Below are positions 15,621 to 23,627 of a DNA stretch of 64,000 bases, piece after piece. The notes beneath the pieces are model-generated. The model searched no databases. It was not told the DNA's origin and saw nothing but the letters and a program-made list of their open reading frames with translations. How positions within the stretch are numbered: position 1 is the first letter of the stretch; every line of letters begins with the position of its first letter. The stretch comes from Streptomyces sp. NBC_00306 (GTDB taxonomy: Bacteria; Actinomycetota; Actinomycetes; Streptomycetales; Streptomycetaceae), in the NCBI RefSeq assembly GCF_036169555.1, contig NZ_CP108032.1:1054001-1118000 (forward strand). Direction: 5' to 3'. The position numbers and the translations under genes were made by a program.

Positions 15621-15796
15621 TACGGCCGTTAAACAGCGATGCCCCTTCGCACCCACCGCGCAAAGGCGTCGAGAGGGCGCCGGCCCGGGCAGGTGCCATG
15701 CCCGCCGTGGTGTGCGAGACACCGGGCTACGCCCTGGTCAGCCGGGCGGGGTGGCGGTGGTACCGGAGACGGTGGCTCCATGGCGGTCACGCCGCT

Positions 15797-16012
15797 GGGC
15801 GTACGGCAGTTGGAGCCGATGACGTTCCGGCGGACCATCTCGGTGACCCATCGCGGGAACGAACGAGTCCGGCGACTGCTTCCCTGCCCCCGCTGCGCCG
15901 GGCGTACGGCAGTTGGAGCCGGCGGTGTTCCGGCGGACCATCTCGGTGGCGCACCGCGGGGACCTGGTCGAGTCCGGCGGCTGCTTCCCTACGGGCCCTG
16001 CTGCGCAGGGCC
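15797..16012. repeat. two tandem copies of a ~103-nt sequence
   Basis: Units beginning GGGCGTACGGCAGTTGGAGC start at 15797 and 15900. Both continue through GTTCCGGCGGACCATCTCGGTG and a CGCGGG block to GCTGCTTCCCT-like ends, diverging slightly. Reading frames cross the units but look like shadows. The duplication lies between the LysE pseudogene and the second RsbW-like ATPase gene. Confidence 0.8.
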
Positions 16013-16074
16013 GCGCGACGGGATGAGGCGGCTCCAGCGCCACGTCACCGGAGACCCACCGGCCGGGTCGTCGT

Positions 16075-16506
16075 TCAGCCGGGGACCGGCGCCGTCCACG
16101 GGAGAGCGATCCAGACCGTCTTGCCGCCCTCCGCCGTCGGGGTCACCGAGAGCCGGCCACCGCACTCCGCCGTGAGACTGCGGATGATGATCATGCCTCT
16201 GCCGTTGTCCTGCCGTACGGCGGCGGGCAGTCGCTGCGGCCAGCGCGGGTGGCTGTCCGTGACCCCGATGACCAGTTCCTCGTCCCGCTCCAGCCGCAGA
16301 TCGACCGTGAAGGTCGGTGACTGGCCGAAGGTGTGCTGGATGGCGTTCGTGGTCAGTTCGGAGACGATCAGCCGGACCGTGTCGCCTGCCTCGTCGTCCA
16401 CCGGGAGACCCCACTCGGAGAGGATGTCCGTAACGAATTTCCGGGCCGCGGAAACCGAGGCGGGATCGCTCGGCAGAGTGACGGAGGCTTCCTGAAGGTC
16501 GGCCAT
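16075..16506 (-). CDS. RsbW-like ATP-binding (HATPase_c_2) regulatory protein
   Basis: A 143-residue anti-sigma-kinase-like ATPase, the second in this window. Motifs: N-box IVSELTTNAIQH (about residues 46-57), G1-type GVTDSHPRWP, and G2-type NGRGMIIIRSL. It is a compact, single-domain cytoplasmic protein without the disordered tail of the 918-1454 protein. The start is ATG 16506, with AAAGGGA about ten bases upstream. No sigma factor or STAS partner is adjacent. Upstream is a 306-bp spacer with an AT-rich palindrome. Confidence 0.9.
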   Translation of the reverse strand: MADLQEASVTLPSDPASVSAARKFVTDILSEWGLPVDDEAGDTVRLIVSELTTNAIQHTFGQSPTFTVDLRLERDEELVIGVTDSHPRWPQRLPAAVRQDNGRGMIIIRSLTAECGGRLSVTPTAEGGKTVWIALPWTAPVPG

Positions 16507-16631
16507 GGCGACGCTGTCCCTTTCCCACCGCGGCCGGGCTCCAACTCGTGGCGGATGATGCGCGGGCGGCCGCGGATTGCGCTTCGCGCCAGAGTGCCAC
16601 TCATCACCGTGCCAGAGGTGGCGATCCACCA

Positions 16632-16647
16632 AGATATGTAGATATCT
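16632..16647. promoter_or_regulatory. AT-rich palindrome in the spacer upstream of the ATPase gene
   Basis: AGATAT and ATATCT form 6-bp arms around GTAG. This is the only AT-rich patch in the 306-bp spacer between 16506 and bioF (16813), which otherwise contains no gene. It lies 126 bp upstream of the ATPase start and could be an operator or part of its promoter. Confidence 0.35.
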
Positions 16648-16812
16648 GTCGCTCGAAGCGGTGAACTCTGCTACGCGGGACCGGATCCGCCCCGCGCCCT
16701 CCCGTCCCTGGTCACCGGCGCGGCGGGGCCGTCGAACGTGTCCGCGGGCCACGACGGGGGCGAACGGGAGTACCCCGGCCGCGGCGGGCCGGGACGGCGG
16801 CGTTCGGTGGTG

Positions 16813-17958
16813 TCAGCCGACCGGAGCCGTCTCCACGATGGTGGCGACAGCCCACGCGATCTGCTCGTCCGTGAGATCCGCACGGGCCGTCAGCCGCAGC
16901 CGCGAGATGCCGTCCGGGACCGACGGCGGGCGGAAGCAGCCGACGCCCAGACCTGCCGCCCGGCAGTCCGCGGCCCACTGCAGCGCCGCCTCCGGGGAGG
17001 GCGCCCGCACGGACACCACGGCCGCGTCCGGGCGTACGGCGCTCAGTCCCAGGGCCGTCAGCCGCCCGTGCAAAGTCCCCGCGACCGCGCGGGCCCGCCC
17101 GGCGAGCTCCGGCTCGCGGCCCAGCAGCCGCAGGGCGGCCAGGGCGGCGCCGGCGGCGGCCGGTGCGAGTCCGGTGTCGAAGATGAACGTCCGGGCGGTG
17201 TTGACCAGGTGGTCGATGACCCGCGCGGGGCCGAGGACCGCGCCGCCCTGGCTGCCGAGCGACTTGGAGAGGGTCAGCATCGCGACCACCCCCTCGTCGC
17301 CCGCGAGGCCGGTGGCCGCCGCGGCTCCCCGGCCGCCCTCCCCGAGGACGCCCAGGCCGTGGGCGTCGTCCACGAGCAGCGCGGCGCCGTGCTCCCGGCA
17401 CGCCTGCGCCAGAGCGGGCAGCGGTGCGGCGTCGCCGTCGACGGAGAAGACGGAGTCGGTGACGACGAGGGCACGCCGGCCGGGGTGCGCGTCGAGCGTC
17501 TTGCGGACGGCCTCGGCATCGGCGTGCGGGGAGATCGCGGTCTCCGCGCGGGAGAGCCGGCAGCCGTCGACGATCGAGGCGTGGTTGCCGGCGTCCGAGA
17601 CGATCAGCGACCCGCGATCGCTGAGCGCGGTGACCGCGGCGAGATTGGCCGCATAGCCGGAGGACAGGACGAGGGCGGCCTCGAATCCGCAGAACGCGGC
17701 CAGTTCCCGTTCGAGTTCGGCGTGCAGCGCGGTGCTGCCGGTGACGAGCCGGGAGCCGGTGGCGCCGGCGCCCCAGCGCTGCGCCGCCTCGGCGGCCGCG
17801 GCCGTGATCTCCGGCCGGCGGGTCAGACCCAGGTAGTCGTTGCCCGCAAGATCCAGCAGCTCGGAGTCGGCGTCGCGGGGCCGGAGCGTCCGGACGAGAC
17901 CCGCGCTCGCACGGCGGCGCGACTCGTCGTCGATCCAGTCGAAAGGATCCTGGGTCAT
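16813..17958 (-). CDS. bioF: 8-amino-7-oxononanoate synthase BioF
   Basis: A 381-residue PLP-dependent alpha-oxoamine synthase that condenses pimeloyl thioester with alanine in the first committed step of biotin ring assembly. The PLP lysine is K232 ([11 protein letters not shown]). The GNDYLGL start of the core domain, the [10 protein letters not shown] cofactor-binding segment (D197, H200) and GSRLVTG are all present. The ATG is at 17958. The gene is divergent from bioBAD across a 146-bp spacer, which should hold control elements for both; a regulator site could not be identified by eye. Confidence 0.96.
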   Translation of the reverse strand: MTQDPFDWIDDESRRRASAGLVRTLRPRDADSELLDLAGNDYLGLTRRPEITAAAAEAAQRWGAGATGSRLVTGSTALHAELERELAAFCGFEAALVLSSGYAANLAAVTALSDRGSLIVSDAGNHASIVDGCRLSRAETAISPHADAEAVRKTLDAHPGRRALVVTDSVFSVDGDAAPLPALAQACREHGAALLVDDAHGLGVLGEGGRGAAAATGLAGDEGVVAMLTLSKSLGSQGGAVLGPARVIDHLVNTARTFIFDTGLAPAAAGAALAALRLLGREPELAGRARAVAGTLHGRLTALGLSAVRPDAAVVSVRAPSPEAALQWAADCRAAGLGVGCFRPPSVPDGISRLRLTARADLTDEQIAWAVATIVETAPVG

Positions 17959-18104
17959 GGTGGTCCGGTCCTTTTTGTAGGCAGCGCACAGACCCTAACC
18001 GGGCCGGCTCGCGGAACCGATGTGGCCATACACACACCTCATTCGGGCTCTGTTGTCGGGTTCCGCCTTGGCCGGGACGTGTGCCGTACGTCAGGATCTG
18101 GCGC

Positions 18105-19262
18105 ATGGACCTGCTGAACACGCTGGTGGAGAAGGGGCTGCGGCGCGAGCTGCCGACCCGTGAAGAGGCGCTCGCCGTACTGGCGACCTCAGACGACGAC
18201 CTGCTCGAAGTGGTGGCCGCGGCCGGCAAGGTACGCCGTCAGTGGTTCGGGCGCCGGGTGAAGCTCAACTATCTGGTGAACCTCAAATCGGGGCTGTGTC
18301 CCGAGGACTGCTCCTACTGCTCCCAGCGGCTGGGGTCCAAGGCCGAGATTCTCAAGTACACCTGGCTGAAGCCCGACGAGGCGTCCGAGGCGGCGGCCGC
18401 GGGTGTCGCGGGCGGCGCGAAGCGCGTCTGCCTGGTCGCGAGCGGCCGCGGCCCGACGGACCGGGACGTGGACCGTGTCTCGAAGACCATCGAGGCCATC
18501 AAGGAGCAGAACGAGGACGTCGAGGTCTGCGCGTGCCTCGGGCTGCTCTCCCAGGGACAGGCCGAGCGGCTGCGGGACGCCGGCGCCGACGCGTACAACC
18601 ACAACCTCAACACGTCCGAGGGGACGTACGGGGACATCACGACCACCCACACCTACGCGGACCGCGTGGACACCGTGCACCAGGCGCAGGCCGCGGGCCT
18701 GTCGGCCTGCTCCGGTCTGATCGCGGGCATGGGCGAGAGCGATACCGATCTCGTCGACGTGGTCTTCTCGCTGCGTGAGCTCGACCCGGACTCCGTGCCG
18801 GTGAACTTCCTGATCCCCTTCGAGGGCACGCCGCTGGCCAAGGAGTGGAACCTCACCCCGCAGCGCTGTCTGCGGATTCTCGCCATGGTGCGGTTCGTCT
18901 GCCCGGACGTCGAGGTGCGCCTCGCGGGCGGCCGTGAGGTCCATCTGCGGTCGATGCAGCCGCTCGCCCTGAACCTGGTGAACTCGATCTTCCTCGGTGA
19001 CTATCTGACCAGTGAGGGCCAGGCGGGCAAGGCGGACCTCGACATGATCGCGGACGCCGGGTTCGAGGTGGAGGGCGCGGAGACGACGACCCTGCCGAAG
19101 CACCGGCAGGGCGGCGGCTGCGGTTCCGTGTGCGGCGGCGAGTCGTCCGACGCTCCGGCCGAAGCACCGGCCGAGGCCCGCGCGGAGGCCAACGCCGCCC
19201 GCACGGATCTGGTCTCCGTGCGCCGCCGCGGCGCCGGCACCGACCTCGCTCCCAATGCCTGA
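18105..19262 (+). CDS. bioB: biotin synthase BioB
   Basis: A 385-residue radical-SAM enzyme that inserts sulfur into dethiobiotin. The radical [4Fe-4S] motif is C65-x3-C69-x2-C72 (CPEDCSYC), and the downstream cysteines of the auxiliary [2Fe-2S] site lie in the CACLGL and SACSGLI segments. After the TIM barrel comes a non-catalytic extension of about 45 residues: [10 protein letters not shown] followed by an Ala/Glu-rich tail ending DLAPNA. I chose ATG 18105 (AGGA upstream); an in-frame GTG at 18081 would add eight residues. It is the first gene of bioBAD. Confidence 0.96.
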   Translation: MDLLNTLVEKGLRRELPTREEALAVLATSDDDLLEVVAAAGKVRRQWFGRRVKLNYLVNLKSGLCPEDCSYCSQRLGSKAEILKYTWLKPDEASEAAAAGVAGGAKRVCLVASGRGPTDRDVDRVSKTIEAIKEQNEDVEVCACLGLLSQGQAERLRDAGADAYNHNLNTSEGTYGDITTTHTYADRVDTVHQAQAAGLSACSGLIAGMGESDTDLVDVVFSLRELDPDSVPVNFLIPFEGTPLAKEWNLTPQRCLRILAMVRFVCPDVEVRLAGGREVHLRSMQPLALNLVNSIFLGDYLTSEGQAGKADLDMIADAGFEVEGAETTTLPKHRQGGGCGSVCGGESSDAPAEAPAEARAEANAARTDLVSVRRRGAGTDLAPNA

Positions 19263-19270
19263 GGCGCCTC

Positions 19271-20563
19271 ATGCCTGAACGAGTGCCCCACGACGAGCTG
19301 GTCGCCCTGGACCGGGCCCATGTCTGGCATCCGTACGGTCCGATGCCGGGCCGCAGCGACCCGCTGGTCGTGGACTCCGCGTCCGGGGTACGGCTGAGGC
19401 TCGCCGAACCCGCCCACGGGCAGCGCGAGTTGATCGACGGGATGTCGTCGTGGTGGTCGGCCATCCATGGGTACAACCACCCCGTCCTCAACGACGCGGC
19501 ACGCGATCAGCTGGACCGCATGAGCCATGTGATGTTCGGCGGGCTCACCCACGAGCCCGCCGTCCGGCTCGCGACGCGGCTCGTCGAGATCACTCCCGAG
19601 CCGCTGCGGCACGTGTTCCTGTGCGACTCCGGGTCGGTGTCGGTCGAGGTCGCCGTCAAGATGTGCCTCCAGTACTGGCGTTCCACGGGCCGCCCGGAGA
19701 AGCGCCGGCTGCTCACCTGGCGCGGCGGGTACCACGGTGACACCTGGCAGCCCATGGCGGTGTGCGATCCCGATGGCGGGATGCACGAGTTGTGGTCGGG
19801 GGTGCTGCCGCGGCAGGTCTTCGCGGACGCGCCGCCGGCGGAGTTCGACGAGGTGTACGCGGACCATCTCCGGGAGGCGGTCGAGCGGCACGCCGACGAG
19901 CTCGCGGCCGTGATCGTGGAGCCCGTGGTGCAGGGCGCGGGCGGCATGCGGTTCCACTCGCCCGCATATCTGCGGGTGCTGAGAGAAGCGTGCGACGCCC
20001 ACGGTGTGCTGCTGATCTTCGACGAGATCGCCACGGGCTTCGGGCGCACCGGCACCCTGTTCGCCGCGGAGCAGGGCGGGGTGTCGCCGGATGTGATGTG
20101 TCTGGGCAAGGCGCTGACCGGCGGCTATCTGACGATGGCTGCGACGCTGTGCACCTCACGGGTGGCGGACGGGATCTCGCGCGGCGATGTGCCGGTGCTG
20201 GCCCACGGCCCGACGTTCATGGCCAACCCGCTGGCCGCGTCGGTGGCGAACGCCTCCATCGATCTGCTGCTGGCGCAGGACTGGCCCCAGGAGATCAAGC
20301 GCCTGGAGACCGGCCTGCGGGACGGCCTGGCGGAGGCACGGAACCTGCCCGGGGTGAAGGACGTCCGGGTGCGGGGAGCGATCGGCGTCGTCCAGCTGGA
20401 TCACGACGTGGACATGGCCGCGGCGACTCAGGCCGCGGTGCGCGCCGGGGTGTGGCTCCGGCCGTTCCGGGACCTGATCTACACGATGCCGCCGTACGTG
20501 ACCGGGGACGAGGATCTGTCCCGGGTGTGCGAGGCGGTGTGCGCGGCCGCGGCCGCGGGGTGA
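19271..20563 (+). CDS. bioA: adenosylmethionine-8-amino-7-oxononanoate aminotransferase BioA
   Basis: A 430-residue class III PLP aminotransferase that makes 7,8-diaminopelargonate using S-adenosylmethionine as amino donor. The PLP lysine is K280 ([10 protein letters not shown]), the cofactor acid is D251 ([13 protein letters not shown]), and the N-terminal HVWHPYGPM and [14 protein letters not shown] segments are typical BioA substrate-site motifs. It starts 8 bp after bioB with GAGG. The third residue group after the start, [10 protein letters not shown], is a short family-typical leader. Confidence 0.96.
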   Translation: MPERVPHDELVALDRAHVWHPYGPMPGRSDPLVVDSASGVRLRLAEPAHGQRELIDGMSSWWSAIHGYNHPVLNDAARDQLDRMSHVMFGGLTHEPAVRLATRLVEITPEPLRHVFLCDSGSVSVEVAVKMCLQYWRSTGRPEKRRLLTWRGGYHGDTWQPMAVCDPDGGMHELWSGVLPRQVFADAPPAEFDEVYADHLREAVERHADELAAVIVEPVVQGAGGMRFHSPAYLRVLREACDAHGVLLIFDEIATGFGRTGTLFAAEQGGVSPDVMCLGKALTGGYLTMAATLCTSRVADGISRGDVPVLAHGPTFMANPLAASVANASIDLLLAQDWPQEIKRLETGLRDGLAEARNLPGVKDVRVRGAIGVVQLDHDVDMAAATQAAVRAGVWLRPFRDLIYTMPPYVTGDEDLSRVCEAVCAAAAAG

Positions 20564-20724
20564 CGAGTCCGGGGCCCGGACCGGCAGGGCCGGGGCAGCG
20601 GACTCATGCGTACCGGCACGCGGACTGACGCACCGTCCGGGACGCGGGCACGAAGCGCGGCGACATCGCGCAAGGGAACGAGGGGCGCTTCGGCGCCGGT
20701 GAACAGATGGGCGGTAGGGGCACC

Positions 20725-21438
20725 ATGGCAGTCGTCGTCGTCTCGGGAACCGGGACGGAGATCGGGAAGACCGTCGTCACCGGCGCCGTCGCCGCGCTCG
20801 CGCTCGCGCAGGGGCGGACGGTGGCCGTGGTCAAGCCCGCGCAGACCGGCGTCGGGCGCGACGAGCCCGGCGACCTCGCCGAAGTCGCGCGGCTCGCCGG
20901 CGACGTGTTCGGGGTGGAACTGGCCCGGTACCCCGAACCGCTCGCCCCCGCCACCGCCGCCCGGCGGGCCGGGGCCGCGCCGGTGCGGCCTCAGGAGGTG
21001 GCCGACGCCGTGGAGAAGCTGGCCGCCGAGTACGACCTCGTTCTCGTCGAGGGCGCGGGCGGACTGCTCGTCCGGTTCGACGACGACGGCGGGACGCTGG
21101 CCGACGCCGCCCGGCTGCTGTCCGCTCCGGTCCTGGTCGTCACCACGGCGGGACTGGGCACGCTCAACGCCACCACGCTGACCGGCGAGGCTCTGCGCGC
21201 GCGGGGGCTCGCGCAACTCGGCGTGGTCGTCGGCAGTTGGCCCGCGGATCCGGGGCTGGCCGAGCGGTGCAATCTGACGGACCTCCCCGAGGCCGCCGGA
21301 GCTCCGCTGCTCGGAGCCGTACCGGAGGGGTCCGGAGCCCTCGCGCCCGCGGATTTCCGGGCCCGCGCCGGGGGTTGGCTCGCTCCGGTGCTCGGCGGGT
21401 CGTGGGACGCGGCGGCGTTCGGCCCGGTCGTACGCTGA
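20725..21438 (+). CDS. bioD: dethiobiotin synthetase BioD
   Basis: A 237-residue P-loop enzyme that closes the ureido ring with CO2 and ATP to give dethiobiotin. The Walker-type motif GTGTEIGKT lies at the N-terminus, and KPAQTG and VEGAGGLLV (substrate and Mg sites) follow. I chose ATG 20725 because AGGGG lies five bases upstream; an ATG at 20707 adds six residues. It is separated from bioA by 161 bp, more than elsewhere in the operon, but no terminator is evident between them. Confidence 0.95.
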   Translation: MAVVVVSGTGTEIGKTVVTGAVAALALAQGRTVAVVKPAQTGVGRDEPGDLAEVARLAGDVFGVELARYPEPLAPATAARRAGAAPVRPQEVADAVEKLAAEYDLVLVEGAGGLLVRFDDDGGTLADAARLLSAPVLVVTTAGLGTLNATTLTGEALRARGLAQLGVVVGSWPADPGLAERCNLTDLPEAAGAPLLGAVPEGSGALAPADFRARAGGWLAPVLGGSWDAAAFGPVVR

Positions 21439-21442
21439 CCGG

Positions 21443-21796
21443 ATGCGCGCGCGTATCGACGAGATCGTCTTCGACTGCCACGATCCGGCCCGGCTGGTCC
21501 GCTTCTGGGCCGCGCTCCTCGGCGGGGAGCCGGTGGACCGCAGTGCCGACTGGTCGTCCATCGATCCGCCCGGGTCCGCGCGGATCGCGTTCCAGCGTGT
21601 GCCCGAGGGCAAGGTCGCGAAGAACCGGATCCATCTGGATCTCGACGCCGGCGATGTGGACGAGGCGGCGGAACGGGCGGTGGCGCTCGGTGCCGTACGG
21701 CTGGGCCCGGTCACGACCGACGACCACGGCCGGTTCCAGGTGCTGACCGATCCGGAGGGCAATGAGTTCTGCTTCGTCGCCCCGGGGGGAGAATGA
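21443..21796 (+). CDS. VOC (glyoxalase-like) family protein
   Basis: A 117-residue single-domain member of the vicinal oxygen chelate superfamily. It has the paired beta-alpha-beta-beta-beta layout: IDEIVFDCHDPARLVRFWAALLG at the start, HLDLDAGDVDEAAERAVALGA in the middle and VLTDPEGNEFCFV at the end, a hallmark closing motif. It starts 4 bp after bioD and could be read through from it. Substrate and metal use are unknown; it may be a lyase, dioxygenase-like or binding protein. Confidence 0.85.
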   Translation: MRARIDEIVFDCHDPARLVRFWAALLGGEPVDRSADWSSIDPPGSARIAFQRVPEGKVAKNRIHLDLDAGDVDEAAERAVALGAVRLGPVTTDDHGRFQVLTDPEGNEFCFVAPGGE

Positions 21797-21845
21797 CGGT
21801 GAGCGCCCGCCGTCCCGGACACACCGACCCCCCGAGGAGACCGTC

Positions 21846-22517
21846 ATGCCCTTGCGGAGCAGCGCAGTGCCCCGGGACGCCGTCCACCATCCTCTGTTCG
21901 CCCGTTTCTACGCCCGCTTCAGTGTGGCCGCGGACAAGAGCATCGCGCAGCACCGCAGGGAGCTGCTGACCGGACTCTCCGGGCGGGTGATCGAGGTCGG
22001 TGCGGGCAACGGTCTGAACTTCCCGCACTATCCCTCCGCCGTCTCGGAGGTCGTCGCTCTGGAGCCCGAGCGCAGCCTGCGCGCGCTCGCGGTCGAGGCC
22101 GCGCGTCGCGCCGACGTCCCGGTCGATGTGGTCCCGGGTGCGGCCGAGGCGCTGCCGGTGAAGAGCGAGGCGTTCGACGCGGCCGTCGTGTCGCTGGTGC
22201 TGTGCTCCGTACGGGACCTGCCGCGGGCGCTGGCGGAGATCCGGCGGGTGCTGCGGCCGGGGGGTGAGCTGCGCTTCTTCGAGCACGGCCGCGCCGGGAC
22301 CCCGGGAATGGCGCGGGCCCAGCGGCTCGTGGACCGTACGGTGTGGCCGCTGCTGTTCGGCGGCTGTCACACCTCGCGGGACACCCTCGCGGCCATCGAG
22401 GCGGCCGGGTTCGAGCTGGGTGAGCACCGGCGGCTGCGGGTGCCGGAGCAGGGAATGCAGGTGCCGAGTTCTCCCTGCGTCCTCGGCAGGGCGTACCGTC
22501 CGGTCGCCGAGAGCTGA
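21846..22517 (+). CDS. class I SAM-dependent methyltransferase
   Basis: A 223-residue methyltransferase with the canonical motifs: motif I VIEVGAGNGLNF, the acidic end of strand 2 (VALEPERSLR), FDAAVVSLVLCSV at motif II/III and LRPGGELRFFEH after it. The acceptor substrate is not predictable, although the HPLFARFYARFS N-terminus is typical of a widespread actinobacterial subgroup related to UbiE-like enzymes. GAGGAG precedes the ATG. It follows the VOC gene by 49 bp. Confidence 0.9.
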   Translation: MPLRSSAVPRDAVHHPLFARFYARFSVAADKSIAQHRRELLTGLSGRVIEVGAGNGLNFPHYPSAVSEVVALEPERSLRALAVEAARRADVPVDVVPGAAEALPVKSEAFDAAVVSLVLCSVRDLPRALAEIRRVLRPGGELRFFEHGRAGTPGMARAQRLVDRTVWPLLFGGCHTSRDTLAAIEAAGFELGEHRRLRVPEQGMQVPSSPCVLGRAYRPVAES

Positions 22518-22724
22518 TCGGGGACAGCGGCTCACCTCTGCGTCACCAACTGCCGTGCCCGTGACGGCGTATGACGGCTCGATTCGGCTGACGGCGGCGA
22601 CGCGTACGTCCGCCCCGCGGGCTCCCCCGGCGAACACCGCCTCGAACACCACTCGGTTGCCCCTTACATCAACCCCGAGAACCGGGCCCTGCGACGGATA
22701 CCGGGCACCACTGGCCGTTCTCTA

Positions 22725-22747
22725 GTCTCAGGAAGCCTGAGTCTCAG
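22725..22747 (+). promoter_or_regulatory. CTCAG repeats upstream of the ABC exporter
   Basis: CTCAGG-AAG-CCTGAG is a perfect inverted repeat (22727-22741), overlapped by a direct repeat of GTCTCAG (22725-22731 and 22741-22747) at 16-bp spacing. It lies 53 bp upstream of the ATPase gene, where an operator or response-regulator site would be expected. The rest of the 282-bp spacer shows no gene. Confidence 0.45.
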
Positions 22748-22799
22748 CACGTTGTAGGGCACCGGAGCGAGTCGGAGCGGCACGACCCAGGAGGCGGCC

Positions 22800-23618
22800 A
22801 TGTCCACACCTGCCACTGCACCCACCCACGGCCGGGCCGCGGGTGTTCCGCTCGCCGCGCGGGCCCGGGCGCTGACCAAGGCGTACGGGAGCGGGGAGAC
22901 GAGCGTCCGCGCTCTGGACGCCGTCGACGTCGACATCGCCCGCGGGCGGTTCACGGCGGTGATGGGCCCGTCCGGTTCGGGCAAGTCCACGCTGATGCAC
23001 TGCCTCGCGGGACTCGACACCGTCTCGGCGGGCCAGGTGTGGCTCGGGGACACGGAGATCACCGGGCTCAACGACCGCGAGCTGACCAGGCTTCGACGGG
23101 ACCGGATCGGTTTCATGTTCCAGGCGTTCAATCTGCTGCCAACCCTCACCGCCGCCGAGAACATCACCCTCCCCATGGACATCGCCGGGCGCAAGCCCGA
23201 CCAGGAGTGGGTGGAGCGGGTCATCGACACCCTGGGGCTGCGCGACCGCCTTCGGCACCGGCCCGCGCAGCTGTCGGGCGGACAGCAGCAGCGGGTGGCC
23301 TGTGCGCGTGCCCTGGCGTCCCGCCCGGAGCTGATCTTCGCCGACGAACCGACCGGCAATCTCGACTCCCGCGCGGGCGCCGAGGTCCTCGGATTCCTCC
23401 GCGAAGCGGTGGACCACCTCGACCAGACGGTCGTGATGGTCACGCACGACCCGGGGGCCGCGGGCCACTCCGATCTGGTGCTCTACCTCGCGGACGGGCA
23501 GATCGTGGACACGATGCCGGAGCCGACGGCCGAGGCCGTGCTCGAGCGGATGCGCCTGTTCTCCGGCGGCCGGACGCAACCACCGGCCGCGGGGGCCGAC
23601 CCCCTGGCCAAGGACTGA
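22800..23618 (+). CDS. ABC transporter ATP-binding protein (MacB/LolD type)
   Basis: A 272-residue ATPase that pairs with the FtsX-type permease encoded 9 bp downstream. Walker A is GPSGSGKST (56-64), the signature is LSGGQQQRV (158-166), and Walker B is LIFADEPTG with E183. The Q-loop lies in [10 protein letters not shown] and the H-loop in VTHD. The sequence belongs to the LolD/MacB group that works by mechanotransmission rather than by classical transport, moving substrates such as lipids, peptides or drugs from the outer membrane face. GGAGG precedes the ATG. Confidence 0.95.
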   Translation: MSTPATAPTHGRAAGVPLAARARALTKAYGSGETSVRALDAVDVDIARGRFTAVMGPSGSGKSTLMHCLAGLDTVSAGQVWLGDTEITGLNDRELTRLRRDRIGFMFQAFNLLPTLTAAENITLPMDIAGRKPDQEWVERVIDTLGLRDRLRHRPAQLSGGQQQRVACARALASRPELIFADEPTGNLDSRAGAEVLGFLREAVDHLDQTVVMVTHDPGAAGHSDLVLYLADGQIVDTMPEPTAEAVLERMRLFSGGRTQPPAAGADPLAKD

Positions 23619-23627
23619 GGGCGCGCC

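Noticed and set aside
16712..18229. Minus-strand open frame of 505 codons
   Set aside because: It overlaps bioF in another frame on the same strand and is extremely Arg-rich; bioF is well supported.
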